From CAYGTK01 sp964352775 (lineage in GTDB: Bacteria; Bacteroidota; Bacteroidia; Chitinophagales; CAIOSU01): a DNA stretch of 29,687 nucleotides. The stretch is taken from the NCBI GenBank assembly GCA_964352775.1, contig CAYGTK010000024.1, positions 1 to 29,687 of the forward strand, written 5' to 3'. Positions 1 to 7,537 of the stretch are shown here, piece after piece. The notes beneath the pieces were generated by a model that saw only the letters and a program-made list of their open reading frames with translations, did not search any database and had not been told where the DNA came from. The position numbers and the translations under genes are program-made. Each line of letters starts with the position of its first letter. Position 1 is the stretch's first letter.

Positions 1-568
1 GTACGAAGAATTGAAACTAAAAGGAGAAGCCTTAAATACCGATGCAGCAGTTGAACAAACTTTCATGGATGTTTATGGCATATACCTATTAGTAGGTACG
101 GTCGTTTTTATAGCTCTTTTTCTATTCTTATTTCGTGAGGAGATAAGATCTATTGATATTGTCAATAAGCTAAAGAATATTGTTTCTGGTTTTGTTGATG
201 GTTTAAAGAGTGTAAAAGATGTGCAGAATCCGCTTCTTTTTATTGTTTATTCTGTATCAATATGGGTGCTATATTTTCTAATGATATACGTTTCATTGTT
301 TTGTTTAGATGAAACCGCGCATTTAGGCATAGCGCCAGCATTATCATTACTCGCATTTGGAAGTCTAGCTATGGTTGCAACACCAGGAGGTATAGGTGCT
401 TACCCAGTAGCGGTAATGTATATTTTTTCGCTTTACTCCATATCTGAAGAAGTAGGCTTAGCATCAGGATGGATAATTTGGTCAGGACAAACACTGTTAG
501 TTATTGGTGTTGGTTTTATCTCATTGGTGGCTTTGCCTATTATGAATAAAGAGCAAAGTGCGACTTAA
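1..568 (+). CDS. Flippase-like integral membrane protein (UPF0104 / lysylphosphatidylglycerol synthase TM family), C-terminal part
   Basis: The reading frame is open to the left edge, so the gene is 5'-truncated by the window; about 189 residues are visible. It shows four or five hydrophobic stretches (near visible residues 20-42, 72-98, 105-145 and 150-178) and a Pro-Gly-Gly-Ile-Gly-Ala-Tyr-Pro loop between the later helices. That loop is typical of the UPF0104 family, whose members include the flippase part of MprF and the AglD-like proteins. The family acts in the inner membrane and is thought to move lipid-linked substrates. The substrate here cannot be told. The stop codon lies inside the start of rfaE2 (11-base overlap), which suggests translational coupling and a shared role in envelope glycolipid synthesis; that link is inference. 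Confidence 0.8.
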   Translation, partial: YEELKLKGEALNTDAAVEQTFMDVYGIYLLVGTVVFIALFLFLFREEIRSIDIVNKLKNIVSGFVDGLKSVKDVQNPLLFIVYSVSIWVLYFLMIYVSLFCLDETAHLGIAPALSLLAFGSLAMVATPGGIGAYPVAVMYIFSLYSISEEVGLASGWIIWSGQTLLVIGVGFISLVALPIMNKEQSAT

Positions 569-1061
569 TACACACGCTGCCGATAAAGTACATTCTTTAA
601 GCTCCTTAATAGAGCAGGTAGGGGAGTGGAAACAGGATAAAGAGACAGTAGTGTTTACTAATGGTTGTTTCGATATACTACATAGGGGACACATTAAGAC
701 ACTCGAGCAAGCTTCTCAACTGGGCGATAGGCTAATAGTAGGACTGAATTCTGATAGTTCAGTAAAACGACTAAAGGGTGAGAACCGCCCCTTACAGGAT
801 GAGGATGGCAGAGCATTGGTGCTAGCAGCATTAGCAGTCGTAGATCTTGTGGTTGTTTTTGAAGAAGATACTCCCTTACAGCTTATCACGAACATTAAGC
901 CTGATGTATTGGTTAAGGGAGGAGATTATAAACCTATTACTATAGTTGGTTATAATGAGGTGGTTGAAAATGGGGGAGAGGTGGTCATTATTCCATTAGA
1001 AGATGGCTATTCTACCACTAACATTGAGCAAAAAATAAAAGGGACCGACCCTACGAGCTAA
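558..1061 (+). CDS. rfaE2: D-glycero-beta-D-manno-heptose 1-phosphate adenylyltransferase
   Basis: A 167-residue nucleotidyltransferase equivalent to the C-terminal domain of HldE. It transfers AMP from ATP to heptose-1-phosphate, giving ADP-heptose for the LPS inner core in the cytoplasm. The signature TNGCFDILHRGH (residues 34-45) holds the HxGH nucleotide-binding motif (His42, Gly44, His45), and the C-terminal YSTT (151-154) matches the family. Length fits a stand-alone adenylyltransferase, which is the usual Bacteroidota form. The chosen start is GTG, because no in-frame ATG occurs before the conserved core. The gene overlaps the upstream membrane protein by 11 bases, so they are probably co-transcribed. 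A close alternative would be another cytidylyltransferase-like fold enzyme, but the YSTT tail favours RfaE2. Confidence 0.92.
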   Translation: MRLNTHAADKVHSLSSLIEQVGEWKQDKETVVFTNGCFDILHRGHIKTLEQASQLGDRLIVGLNSDSSVKRLKGENRPLQDEDGRALVLAALAVVDLVVVFEEDTPLQLITNIKPDVLVKGGDYKPITIVGYNEVVENGGEVVIIPLEDGYSTTNIEQKIKGTDPTS

Positions 1062-1070
1062 ACAAAACCT

Positions 1071-1078
1071 TACTTTTG
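1071..1078 (+). promoter_or_regulatory. Bacteroidota -7 promoter element for the acyl-CoA dehydrogenase gene
   Basis: TACTTTTG matches TAnnTTTG exactly, 19 bases before the ATG at 1098 and just after the rfaE2 stop. No TTG is visible at the matching -33 distance, so only half of the consensus is present. Confidence 0.45.
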
Positions 1079-1097
1079 AAGCGTAAAATACTAGACT

Positions 1098-2237
1098 ATG
1101 TTATTTGAGTTGACCGAAGAGCATTTGATGATACAGGAAGCGGCAAGAAATTTTGCCCAGAATGACCTTCTACCTGGAGTGATCGAGCGCGATGAGAATA
1201 TGATATATCCTGAGGATGCTGTTAAAAAGATGGCAGAGTTAGGTTTCTTAGGAATGATGACAGCCCCTGAATATGGAGGTAGTGGATTAGATACTATTTC
1301 TTATGTAATTGCGATGGAAGAGATCTCTAAGGTAGACGCCTCTACTTCAGTTATCATGTCAGTAAACAATTCTTTAGTGTGTTGGGGCTTGGAGAAGTAC
1401 GGTACAGAAGAACAGAAACAAAAATATCTTACACCATTAGCTAAAGGTGAAATTTTAGGTGCTTTCTGTTTATCAGAGCCTGAAGCAGGTTCTGATGCTA
1501 CATCGCAAAGAACTACAGCTATTGATAAAGGCGATCACTACGTAGTTAATGGAATTAAGAATTGGATAACCAATGGAGGGAAGGCATCTGTATATTTGGT
1601 TATTGCTCAAACAGATGTTGAAAAAGGCCACCGAGGTATCAATGCTTTAATAGTAGAGCGTGATTGGGATGGTGTTTCTACAGGTACTAAAGAAAATAAA
1701 TTGGGCATCAGAGCCTCTGATACTCATTCAGTTATCTTCGATGATGTAAAGGTTCCTAAAGAGAATTTGATCAATACCGATGGTTTTGGCTTCAAATTTG
1801 CGATGCAGACTTTGGATGGAGGAAGGATAGGTATTGCGGCACAGGCATTGGGAATTGCATCTGGGGCATATGAGTTGGCATTAGGTTATTCAAAAGAGCG
1901 CGAAGCATTTGGAAAACCAATTTCTCATCACCAAGCTATTCAGTTCAAACTAGCTGATATGGCAACGGAGATAGAAGCTGCTCGCTTATTATGTTACAAG
2001 GCGGCTTGGCAAAAAGACCAAGGTCAACCTTACGGATTGTCAAGCGCAATGGCCAAAGTATTCGCTTCAGAAACAGCTATGAAAACAACTGTGGAAGCGG
2101 TACAGGTACATGGGGGGAATGGCTATGTGAAAGAGTATCATGTAGAGCGATTGATGCGCGATGCTAAGATCACTCAGATATATGAAGGAACTTCCGAGAT
2201 CCAGCGGATCGTGATATCACGATCGGTGCTGAAATAG
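1098..2237 (+). CDS. Acyl-CoA dehydrogenase (short-chain/butyryl-CoA type)
   Basis: A 379-residue FAD enzyme that introduces the alpha-beta double bond into an acyl-CoA in fatty-acid or branched amino-acid breakdown, passing electrons to an electron-transfer flavoprotein. The usual order is visible: helical N-terminal domain, a middle beta domain with FCLSEPEAGSDA (about 133-144) and KNWITNG (about 164-170) for flavin contact, and a C-terminal helical domain ending in QIYEGTSEIQRIVISR. Glu363 in YEGT is the expected catalytic base of the short-chain class. Length is normal. It has its own -7 box and is followed by an exported protein 28 bases on. Substrate chain length cannot be assigned from sequence alone; isovaleryl- or glutaryl-type members place the base elsewhere or differ around it. 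Confidence 0.93.
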   Translation: MLFELTEEHLMIQEAARNFAQNDLLPGVIERDENMIYPEDAVKKMAELGFLGMMTAPEYGGSGLDTISYVIAMEEISKVDASTSVIMSVNNSLVCWGLEKYGTEEQKQKYLTPLAKGEILGAFCLSEPEAGSDATSQRTTAIDKGDHYVVNGIKNWITNGGKASVYLVIAQTDVEKGHRGINALIVERDWDGVSTGTKENKLGIRASDTHSVIFDDVKVPKENLINTDGFGFKFAMQTLDGGRIGIAAQALGIASGAYELALGYSKEREAFGKPISHHQAIQFKLADMATEIEAARLLCYKAAWQKDQGQPYGLSSAMAKVFASETAMKTTVEAVQVHGGNGYVKEYHVERLMRDAKITQIYEGTSEIQRIVISRSVLK

Positions 2238-2265
2238 ATCTTTTTTAACCAATAATTATACAGTC

Positions 2266-3231
2266 ATGAGAACCGTAACATTTACACTTTTCTTGCTAGT
2301 AGTTACCGCAGTATCGGCACTAGCTCAATTTAGCACAGTAGTAGTATTTTCAGAAGAAGGCGAACGCTTTTTCGTAGTACTTAATGGAGTTCGTCAAAAC
2401 GATGAAGCTCAAACTAATGTAAGAGTAGAAGGTTTGAATCAGCCTTGGTACACCATGAAGATCATTTTTGAAGAGGAGGCTCTTGGTGAAGTAGATAAGA
2501 AGATAACAACACAAGCTGTAGATTTTCCTGGTCCAACAGAAGCAGTTTGGGTAGTAAAGAAGAACAAGAAAGGCGAATACATAGTAAGATCCCGTTCATT
2601 CGTGCCAATTGCTCAAGCAACGCCTCCGCCGCCAACGCAGCAAGTAGTGACTTACACAGCGGTACAACGCGCGCCTGTAGTATCTCAAACAATAGTTACT
2701 GAACAGACTACTATACAGTCAACTAACACCAATACAGATAATGTAAATGTTAACGTGGGTATGAACTTAGGTGGAAACTCCGTTGGTATTAACATGAACA
2801 TCAATGATGGTTTTGGTGGAACGGCTGTTCAGTCGTCGCAAACTGTAACCAGCACCCAAATTACCACTACTGAAGTAGTAGCGGCTGATCCGGTGCCAGT
2901 AGAATACGTGCCGGGCTATACAGGTGCTATTGGTTGTCCAGTTCCTATGGCCCCAGATGATTTTCAGAATGCTAGCAACTCAATAGGTTCAAAAACTTTT
3001 GAAGACAGCAAGTTCACCTTAGCTAAGCAGATATTCAATACCAACTGTCTAACCTCTCAGCAGGTTAAGCAAATAATGATGTTGTTCGATTATGAGCAAA
3101 CACGATTAGATTTTGCTAAGTATGCATACGGTCGCACTTACGATCTGGGCAACTACTATGTAGTGAATGATGCTTTTGAATATGAACTCTCTATTGATGA
3201 CTTAAATGACTTCATTAACGGTGGATTCTAA
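2266..3231 (+). CDS. Exported DUF4476-domain protein
   Basis: A 321-residue protein of unknown function. A signal peptide occupies about residues 1-21 (hydrophobic core then SALAQF). The N-terminal third forms a beta-rich region, followed by a low-complexity Thr/Gln/Val/Asn-rich linker (about 115-215) with repeated N-x-N-V and G-x-N-x-N patterns. The last about 95 residues, starting at CPVPM, match the DUF4476 helical domain: an alternating charged pattern with F-x-x-x-K and LFDYEQTRLDFAKYAY. DUF4476 proteins are Bacteroidota-specific, predicted periplasmic or surface proteins without known activity. The start follows the acyl-CoA dehydrogenase stop by 28 bases, so read-through expression is likely. 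A strong hairpin terminator follows. Confidence 0.85.
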   Translation: MRTVTFTLFLLVVTAVSALAQFSTVVVFSEEGERFFVVLNGVRQNDEAQTNVRVEGLNQPWYTMKIIFEEEALGEVDKKITTQAVDFPGPTEAVWVVKKNKKGEYIVRSRSFVPIAQATPPPPTQQVVTYTAVQRAPVVSQTIVTEQTTIQSTNTNTDNVNVNVGMNLGGNSVGINMNINDGFGGTAVQSSQTVTSTQITTTEVVAADPVPVEYVPGYTGAIGCPVPMAPDDFQNASNSIGSKTFEDSKFTLAKQIFNTNCLTSQQVKQIMMLFDYEQTRLDFAKYAYGRTYDLGNYYVVNDAFEYELSIDDLNDFINGGF

Positions 3232-3243
3232 AAAGTAACTCTG

Positions 3244-3297
3244 AAGACCAAATAAAAAAGGCGCGTGAATATTCACGCGCCTTTTTTATTTGGTCTT
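3244..3297. terminator. Bidirectional terminator, 54-base perfect palindrome
   Basis: The sequence is an uninterrupted inverted repeat with 27-base arms centred between 3270 and 3271. The core is GGCGCGTGAAT and its complement, flanked on both sides by A/T runs that give a U-tract in either direction. It lies between the convergent genes ending at 3231 (+) and 3305 (-), the expected position for a shared terminator. Confidence 0.93.
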
Positions 3298-3304
3298 TAT
3301 CTTG

Positions 3305-3652
3305 TTAAGAAGAAAAAGATGTTCCGCAGCCACATGTACTTTCTGCATTTGGGTTTGTGAAGGTGAAACCACGGTTACTAAGCCCTTGCTCAAAATCGAG
3401 CACGGTACCTGATAAGTATATTTGGTGAGCTTTATTCACTATCACCTTAACATCATCCATTTCAAATACTTCATCACCTTCTTTAGGAACATCAAAGCCT
3501 AAGATGTAAGAGAAACCCGCACATCCACCACCTTTCACACCTATCCTAAGTAAGTTCCCTTCAGGGATGTTCGACTCTCCCAATAACCTCTTTACTTCGG
3601 CCTTAGCGCCATCTGTAAGTATAATTGGTTGTTTTGTAACTACTTCTGCCAT
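3305..3652 (-). CDS. HesB/IscA-family iron-sulfur cluster carrier
   Basis: A 115-residue A-type carrier that receives Fe-S clusters from the scaffold and hands them to target enzymes in the cytoplasm. The three cluster-binding cysteines are present: Cys44 in GGGCAGFSY and Cys107/Cys109 in the terminal CGCG. Length is standard. I start at the ATG at 3652, giving MAEVV; an upstream in-frame TTG would add ten residues that run through a perfect -7 promoter box, so it is unlikely. Which member (IscA, ErpA or SufA) cannot be decided, and no other isc/suf gene is nearby. It is transcribed towards the palindromic terminator. Confidence 0.92.
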   Translation of the reverse strand: MAEVVTKQPIILTDGAKAEVKRLLGESNIPEGNLLRIGVKGGGCAGFSYILGFDVPKEGDEVFEMDDVKVIVNKAHQIYLSGTVLDFEQGLSNRGFTFTNPNAESTCGCGTSFSS

Positions 3653-3667
3653 CGTCTTATCTTTGTT

Positions 3668-3675
3668 CAAATTTA
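3668..3675 (-). promoter_or_regulatory. -7 promoter element for the HesB/IscA gene
   Basis: On the minus strand the bases read TAAATTTG, an exact TAnnTTTG box about 15 bases upstream of the ATG at 3652. No TTG at the right -33 distance is evident. The box helps decide the start, because the alternative TTG start at 3682 would lie upstream of it. Confidence 0.5.
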
Positions 3676-3752
3676 CCAACAAAAGAACAATAAGGTAAGT
3701 TCTGTATGGGTTTATTATTCAAAGCACTACTTTCGCAGCAATCATAAATACT

Positions 3753-4280
3753 ATGTCCGACCTACTAGAGATACTGAAATACACCCTGCCAGCATTCATT
3801 GTGTTGCTGGCTACCTATTTAACTCTCCGCACTTTTTTAAAGTCAGAATACAATCGCCTGCATCTAAAACTTAGGATGGAGAACAGTAAGGATACTATCT
3901 TCTTGCGATTACAGGCCTATGAACGTTTAACACTATTACTGGAGCGGATGCGCTTTAGCAGCATAGTACCAAAAATGGCACAGCAGCAGCAATCAGTAGC
4001 GCAGTTGAAAAGTATGCTGATCACTAGTGTGCAAACGGAGTTCGATCATAATTTGAGTCAGCAGGTCTATGTTTCTCCAGAAGCGTGGAGTGCAGTAAAT
4101 TTTGCCAAGGACGAGATGATAAAGACCATTGCTGTTTATTCGCAGTCTCTTCCACCAGATACCTTAAGTTTTGAACTAAGTAAGAAGCTATTGGAACATC
4201 AAGCAGATCCAGAATTGCCCGATGCAATAAGCAAGGCACTTAACATTCTGAAAACAGATACCCGCCAGATCTATTCATAG
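3753..4280 (+). CDS. Membrane-anchored conserved hypothetical protein (resembles DUF7935)
   Basis: A 175-residue protein with one N-terminal transmembrane helix (about residues 9-28) followed by a charged, helical, probably coiled-coil cytoplasmic part. The stretch with LRLQAYERLTLLLERM (about 51-66) resembles a Bacteroidota family that I recall as DUF7935; that name is from memory and should be treated as tentative. No catalytic motif is visible. A near-consensus -7 box (TACTTTCG at 3728-3735, one mismatch) lies 17 bases before the ATG. The gene is divergent from the Fe-S carrier and 416 bases upstream of dnaA. Confidence 0.7.
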   Translation: MSDLLEILKYTLPAFIVLLATYLTLRTFLKSEYNRLHLKLRMENSKDTIFLRLQAYERLTLLLERMRFSSIVPKMAQQQQSVAQLKSMLITSVQTEFDHNLSQQVYVSPEAWSAVNFAKDEMIKTIAVYSQSLPPDTLSFELSKKLLEHQADPELPDAISKALNILKTDTRQIYS

Positions 4281-4696
4281 ATCGCTTTCCGAAAAGAAAG
4301 TCTAAAACAATTACAGTTTAGTGTTTACTAGATGTTAAATTTTGGTATATTCGGAGAAGGACGAGTTACAGCAATAACTAACACCCATCCTACGGAAACA
4401 TTCAGCCAACGACTACCAGCACGCTACCATTCTATAAGCGGCAACCATAGGCTGTGATTAAGATATTTGAGAATATTTCAAGCATGCCTAGCTTAACGTA
4501 TTCATGTGATATGGGTGTTATGAAGTGACCACAACTTCGATATGGTGCGCAATAAGGCATAATGTCGATTTATTTTAGAAGCAGGAAAAAGTCCCTACAA
4601 AAACAATAGCGTTTGCGCTTTTTTTTAGACTTTTTTTTAGTGACTTTCGCTGACCCCGTCTGAATATTTTATTAACGACATTAAGCAATAGGATCA
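4281..4696. other. 416-base non-coding gap upstream of dnaA with inverted repeats
   Basis: No convincing reading frame occurs here. I see a 10-base inverted repeat, TAACACCCAT at 4379-4388 and ATGGGTGTTA at 4511-4520, which could close a stem around 122 bases. A short hairpin follows (GAAGT at 4522-4526 with ACTTC at 4534-4538), and a terminator-like hairpin with a T-run lies at 4608-4626. A near-consensus -7 box (TATATTCG, 4346-4353) lies upstream. Together these would fit a small structured RNA of about 250-270 bases transcribed before dnaA, but long-range pairing in 400 bases can arise by chance. No DnaA box matching TTATNCACA was found in either strand, so I do not call this an origin. 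Confidence 0.4.
4608..4626 (+). terminator. Weak intrinsic terminator upstream of dnaA
   Basis: AGCG-TTTG-CGCT forms a 4-bp stem directly followed by a run of eight T (the last stem base included). The stem is short, so termination may be partial. It faces towards dnaA and would end any transcript that starts in the preceding gap or reads out of the gene ending at 4280. Confidence 0.4.
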
Positions 4697-6133
4697 ATGG
4701 TGAAAACTTACGCCGACGTATGGAGTGATTGTTTGAAGATCATCAAAGACAACGTAAGCCTTCAGAGTTTTAAGACCTGGTTCGAGCCTATTAAGCCCGT
4801 TAAGCTAGAAGACAACGTATTAACCATTCAAGTACCCAGCCAATTCTTTTATGAGTGGCTAGAGGAACACTACGTGTCTTTGCTACGCAAGACTATTAAA
4901 AGGGAATTAGGAGACGAAGCAAGATTAGAATACCGAATTGTTGTAGAGAACAGCTCGGGTAAGGCGAATCCTTACACTATAAAATACCCTAACTACAATA
5001 CTGGAAACAACAAGAATCCAGAGGTGTCAGCACCATTAGTAGTAGGAAATAGTATAAAGAACCCATTTATTATACCAGGTCTTAAGAAGGTGAATATTGA
5101 ATCGCAATTGTCGTCTCAGTACAATTTCGATTCTTATGTAGAAGGTGACTGTAACCGTTTGGCTCGTTCTGCGGGTTTTGCAGTTGCAACTAAGCCTCCA
5201 GGGGCTACAGCCTTTAACCCACTGGTATTATATGGTGGTGTAGGTTTGGGTAAAACTCATTTAGCGCAAGCTATAGGTAATGAGTTTAAGCAGAACTTTC
5301 CGAACAAGACCGTATTGTACGTTTCATCAGAGAAGTTCACTAATCAGTTCATCGATGCATTGAAGAACAATGCTGTGAACGATTTCATTCACTTCTATCA
5401 GCTCATTGATGTGCTGATAATGGATGATATTCAGTTCTTTGCCAACAAGGATAAAACTCAAGATATCTTCTTCCACATCTTTAACCACTTGCATCAATCG
5501 GGTAAGCAGTTAGTGCTTACTTCCGATCGTTCGCCGCGTGATTTAGAGGGTATGGAAGAACGTTTGCTCTCTCGCTTTAAATGGGGCTTATCTGCAGACT
5601 TGCAGTTGCCAGACTTTGAAACGCGTATAGCTATATTGGAAAAGAAAATGTATGCTGACGGCATTGAATTACCTAGAGAGGTAGTTGAATTTGTAGCATA
5701 CAACATAAGCACTAATATTCGAGAACTGGAAGGCGCTTTAATATCGCTTCTAGCTCAAGCTTCATTGAATAAGAAAGAAATAGATCTAGACCTTTCTAAG
5801 AAGATCATTAAGAACTTTGTTAAAAGTATATCTAGAGAAGTTTCTATTGAATACATACAGAAGACCGTATGCGAACATTTCAGCATACCTGTAGAGAAGC
5901 TTAAAGAGAAAACTAGAAAGCGTGCAGTAGTCCAAGCTCGTCAGTTATCGATGTATTTAGCCAAGAACTTTACAAAGAATTCTTTAAAGGTAATTGGTAA
6001 GCATTTTGGTGGAAGAGATCACAGTACGGTGATCCATTCTTGTCAGGCTGTACAGAACTTGATAGACACAGATACCATGTTTAGCGATAGTGTAAAGGAC
6101 ATTGAGAAGAAGATACAAATGAGTATCGCTTAG
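4697..6133 (+). CDS. dnaA: Chromosomal replication initiator protein DnaA
   Basis: A 478-residue AAA+ ATPase that binds DnaA boxes and melts the origin. All four domains are visible: N-terminal DnaB/regulator-interacting domain I (about 1-85), a short linker II (about 90-135), the AAA+ domain with Walker A GGVGLGKTH (180-188), Walker B around Asp243-Asp244 in LIMDDIQFF, and a sensor/arginine-finger region (LTSDRSPRDL, RLLSRF), then the C-terminal DNA-binding domain with GGRDHSTVIHSC (438-449). Length is typical. It starts with ATG at 4697. No dnaN or gyrB is adjacent and no DnaA boxes are evident upstream, so neither an origin nor autoregulation can be inferred locally. Confidence 0.98.
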   Translation: MVKTYADVWSDCLKIIKDNVSLQSFKTWFEPIKPVKLEDNVLTIQVPSQFFYEWLEEHYVSLLRKTIKRELGDEARLEYRIVVENSSGKANPYTIKYPNYNTGNNKNPEVSAPLVVGNSIKNPFIIPGLKKVNIESQLSSQYNFDSYVEGDCNRLARSAGFAVATKPPGATAFNPLVLYGGVGLGKTHLAQAIGNEFKQNFPNKTVLYVSSEKFTNQFIDALKNNAVNDFIHFYQLIDVLIMDDIQFFANKDKTQDIFFHIFNHLHQSGKQLVLTSDRSPRDLEGMEERLLSRFKWGLSADLQLPDFETRIAILEKKMYADGIELPREVVEFVAYNISTNIRELEGALISLLAQASLNKKEIDLDLSKKIIKNFVKSISREVSIEYIQKTVCEHFSIPVEKLKEKTRKRAVVQARQLSMYLAKNFTKNSLKVIGKHFGGRDHSTVIHSCQAVQNLIDTDTMFSDSVKDIEKKIQMSIA

Positions 6134-6146
6134 TTGCAGATTTTTA

Positions 6147-6176
6147 TTGCTAAAATTCCAAATTGTATTAACTTTG
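6147..6176 (+). promoter_or_regulatory. Consensus Bacteroidota promoter for the tRNA-Ser/tRNA-Pro pair
   Basis: TTG at 6147-6149, a 19-base spacer, then TAACTTTG at 6169-6176. Both the -33 and -7 elements and the spacing match the Bacteroidota housekeeping consensus (TTG-N19-TAnnTTTG). It starts 13 bases after the dnaA stop and 15 bases separate the -7 box from the mature tRNA-Ser end. Confidence 0.8.
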
Positions 6177-6190
6177 CAATCCTATTTCAC

Positions 6191-6278
6191 GGTGAGGTGG
6201 GTGAGTGGCTTAAACCAGTAGTTTGCTAAACTGCCGTACCCCTAAAGGGTACCGGGGGTTCGAATCCCCCCCTCACCG
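6191..6278 (+). tRNA. tRNA-Ser (anticodon GCU)
   Basis: An 88-base class II tRNA. The acceptor stem pairs GGTGAGG with CCTCACC, the anticodon loop holds GCT, the long variable arm pairs GTACCC with GGGTAC, and the T arm carries GGTTCGAATCC. The discriminator is G, as expected for serine. The full CCA end is not encoded. Confidence 0.95.
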
Positions 6279-6316
6279 CATAAGAGCAATAAAAGCTCAT
6301 TGATATATTGAACGTT

Positions 6317-6391
6317 CGGGGTATGGCGCAGTCCGGTTAGCGCACCTGCTTTGGGAGCAGGGGGTCGCAGGTTCGAATCCTGCTACCCCGA
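6317..6391 (+). tRNA. tRNA-Pro (anticodon UGG)
   Basis: A 75-base tRNA. The acceptor stem pairs CGGGGTA with TACCCCG, the anticodon stem CCTGC/GCAGG encloses TTTGGGA with anticodon TGG, and the T arm has GGTTCGAATCC. Discriminator A; CCA is not encoded. It lies 38 bases after tRNA-Ser and is probably on the same transcript. Confidence 0.95.
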
Positions 6392-6423
6392 CTTTTCAAT
6401 GTTTAGTTACAACACACTCTTTA

Positions 6424-6921
6424 TTACAACTCGAAAGGCTCTGCCTCACTTATTGATAGTGGTAATTGAGCTATTACGGCTTTTTTCTCTTCCACGTTAA
6501 GATCTTCAAATGGCTTATTATAGTCAAATTCAGCAATAGCGTTCCATTGTCGTACAAATGCTCCCTTTATTTGGTCATATACTTCTACGTAGGCGGCGTA
6601 ACTGGTTGATTTATCATTATGGATAGATACTACTATCTCTTTCCCTTTATTAGCGGTTATTTCTTCTATAAGAGTATTTCTAAGCTCATTTATAGCCATT
6701 TGCTTATGGTTTACCAAAAGCCTGTCAAAACGATCAACAAGCACGTTGATGACCTTTGTGTTATTCTTGCTTACAGATTTAGCCTCAATGCTAGGTAGCT
6801 TTTGGTTGATGCCTTTTACTACTTCTATTTTGGTGCTGATCATGAAGAAGATAAGAAGAAGAAAGGCGATGTCGGCCATCGAGCTTGCGCTTAGTTCTTG
6901 TTTAATGCGTGATATTTTCAT
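6424..6921 (-). CDS. ExbD/TolR-family biopolymer transport protein (type A copy 2)
   Basis: A 165-residue subunit of an ion-driven motor that couples inner-membrane proton flow, through ExbB/TolQ-type channels, to work at the outer membrane. It has a short basic N-terminus, one transmembrane helix (about 15-34) beginning SSMADIAFLLLIFF with the proton-path Asp at residue 17, and a periplasmic domain. It is the closest relative in the window of the protein at 8014-8610: both share ASSMADIAFLLLIFF, a later TSYxxYxEV stretch and a C-terminal LSEAEP-type tail, but this copy is 33 residues shorter. It is last in the minus-strand cluster, 49 bases after the preceding ExbD gene, and converges on tRNA-Pro. 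Confidence 0.9.
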   Translation of the reverse strand: MKISRIKQELSASSMADIAFLLLIFFMISTKIEVVKGINQKLPSIEAKSVSKNNTKVINVLVDRFDRLLVNHKQMAINELRNTLIEEITANKGKEIVVSIHNDKSTSYAAYVEVYDQIKGAFVRQWNAIAEFDYNKPFEDLNVEEKKAVIAQLPLSISEAEPFEL

Positions 6922-6970
6922 ACTATCTGTTTGGATAGTAAACCCGCAACCGTAACATGGTAATGTTCTT

Positions 6971-7444
6971 CTACTCTTCGGTAGCCTCGGGTAGTGCGGA
7001 ATAGTTAATCTTTAAAGCACCCACTTTCCGGAGTTCCATCTTGACATCCGACACGATACCCATTTTCACTTCCTTATCTATTCGTAGTGAGAAAATAGTA
7101 GCATCTTTTTCTATTTCGCTCTTATTTGCTCGTCTACCTACAACAAAAGGTTGAACATCATTCAAGTGGGCAAATTGGTCGCCGAGTTGTATCCTTGGGA
7201 TAATACTTCCGTCATATTTATACTTGTTTATTGGTGAGCCAATATAGACGTGGTCAACTAGTGACTTCCTTTCTAGTTTAGTAAGTTCAGTAGCGGAAGG
7301 AAGCCTAGTTATCACTTTTACCTCCTCTTTACGCATTACGGTTACTACCATAAAGAAGAAGAGGAGGATAAAAATAATATCAGGAAGTGATGCTGTTGAT
7401 ATTTCAGGTTTTCTCTTACTACTGTCTTTTTTAAAAGTTTCCAT
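6971..7444 (-). CDS. ExbD/TolR-family biopolymer transport protein (type B copy 2)
   Basis: A 157-residue ExbD-like protein. The N-terminal cytoplasmic tail leads to a transmembrane helix (about 21-40) with SLPDIIFILLFFFMVVTVMR; Asp22 corresponds to the essential ExbD aspartate. The periplasmic part carries LTKLERKSL, IYIGSP-like and ALKINYSALP segments that recur nearly unchanged in the gene at 7538-8011, which has the same length, so the two are recent duplicates. It lies just downstream of an intrinsic terminator (7484-7511), so it may be expressed only by read-through or from a promoter that I could not identify in the 93-base gap. Confidence 0.9.
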   Translation of the reverse strand: METFKKDSSKRKPEISTASLPDIIFILLFFFMVVTVMRKEEVKVITRLPSATELTKLERKSLVDHVYIGSPINKYKYDGSIIPRIQLGDQFAHLNDVQPFVVGRRANKSEIEKDATIFSLRIDKEVKMGIVSDVKMELRKVGALKINYSALPEATEE

Positions 7445-7483
7445 GCTACAAAGGTTGTAGTGTTAAAAAACCCATAGCAGTAA

Positions 7484-7511
7484 CAAAAAAAGCCTCCCTT
7501 TGGGAGGCTTT
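7484..7511 (-). terminator. Intrinsic terminator inside the ExbD cluster
   Basis: On the minus strand an 8-bp GC-rich stem (AGCCTCCC/GGGAGGCT, positions 7491-7498 and 7502-7509) with a 3-base loop is followed by a run of seven T. It lies between the third and fourth-to-last genes of the cluster and should separate the first two exbD genes from the last two. Confidence 0.88.
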
Positions 7512-7537
7512 CAATATTTCAGAAATAGATACTTCTG

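Noticed and set aside
3653..3682. Longer start (TTG) for the HesB/IscA gene
   Set aside because: The extra residues would be encoded across an exact -7 promoter box, and the family starts close to the downstream ATG.
4281..4696. Replication origin next to dnaA
   Set aside because: No match to the DnaA box TTATNCACA on either strand; the best is TGTGATTAA with one mismatch. Adjacency to dnaA alone is not enough, since origins in this phylum need not lie there.
6191..6391. Attachment site or integrated element at the tRNA genes
   Set aside because: Both tRNAs are intact and flanked by ordinary genes; no integrase and no repeated tRNA 3' end occurs in the window.
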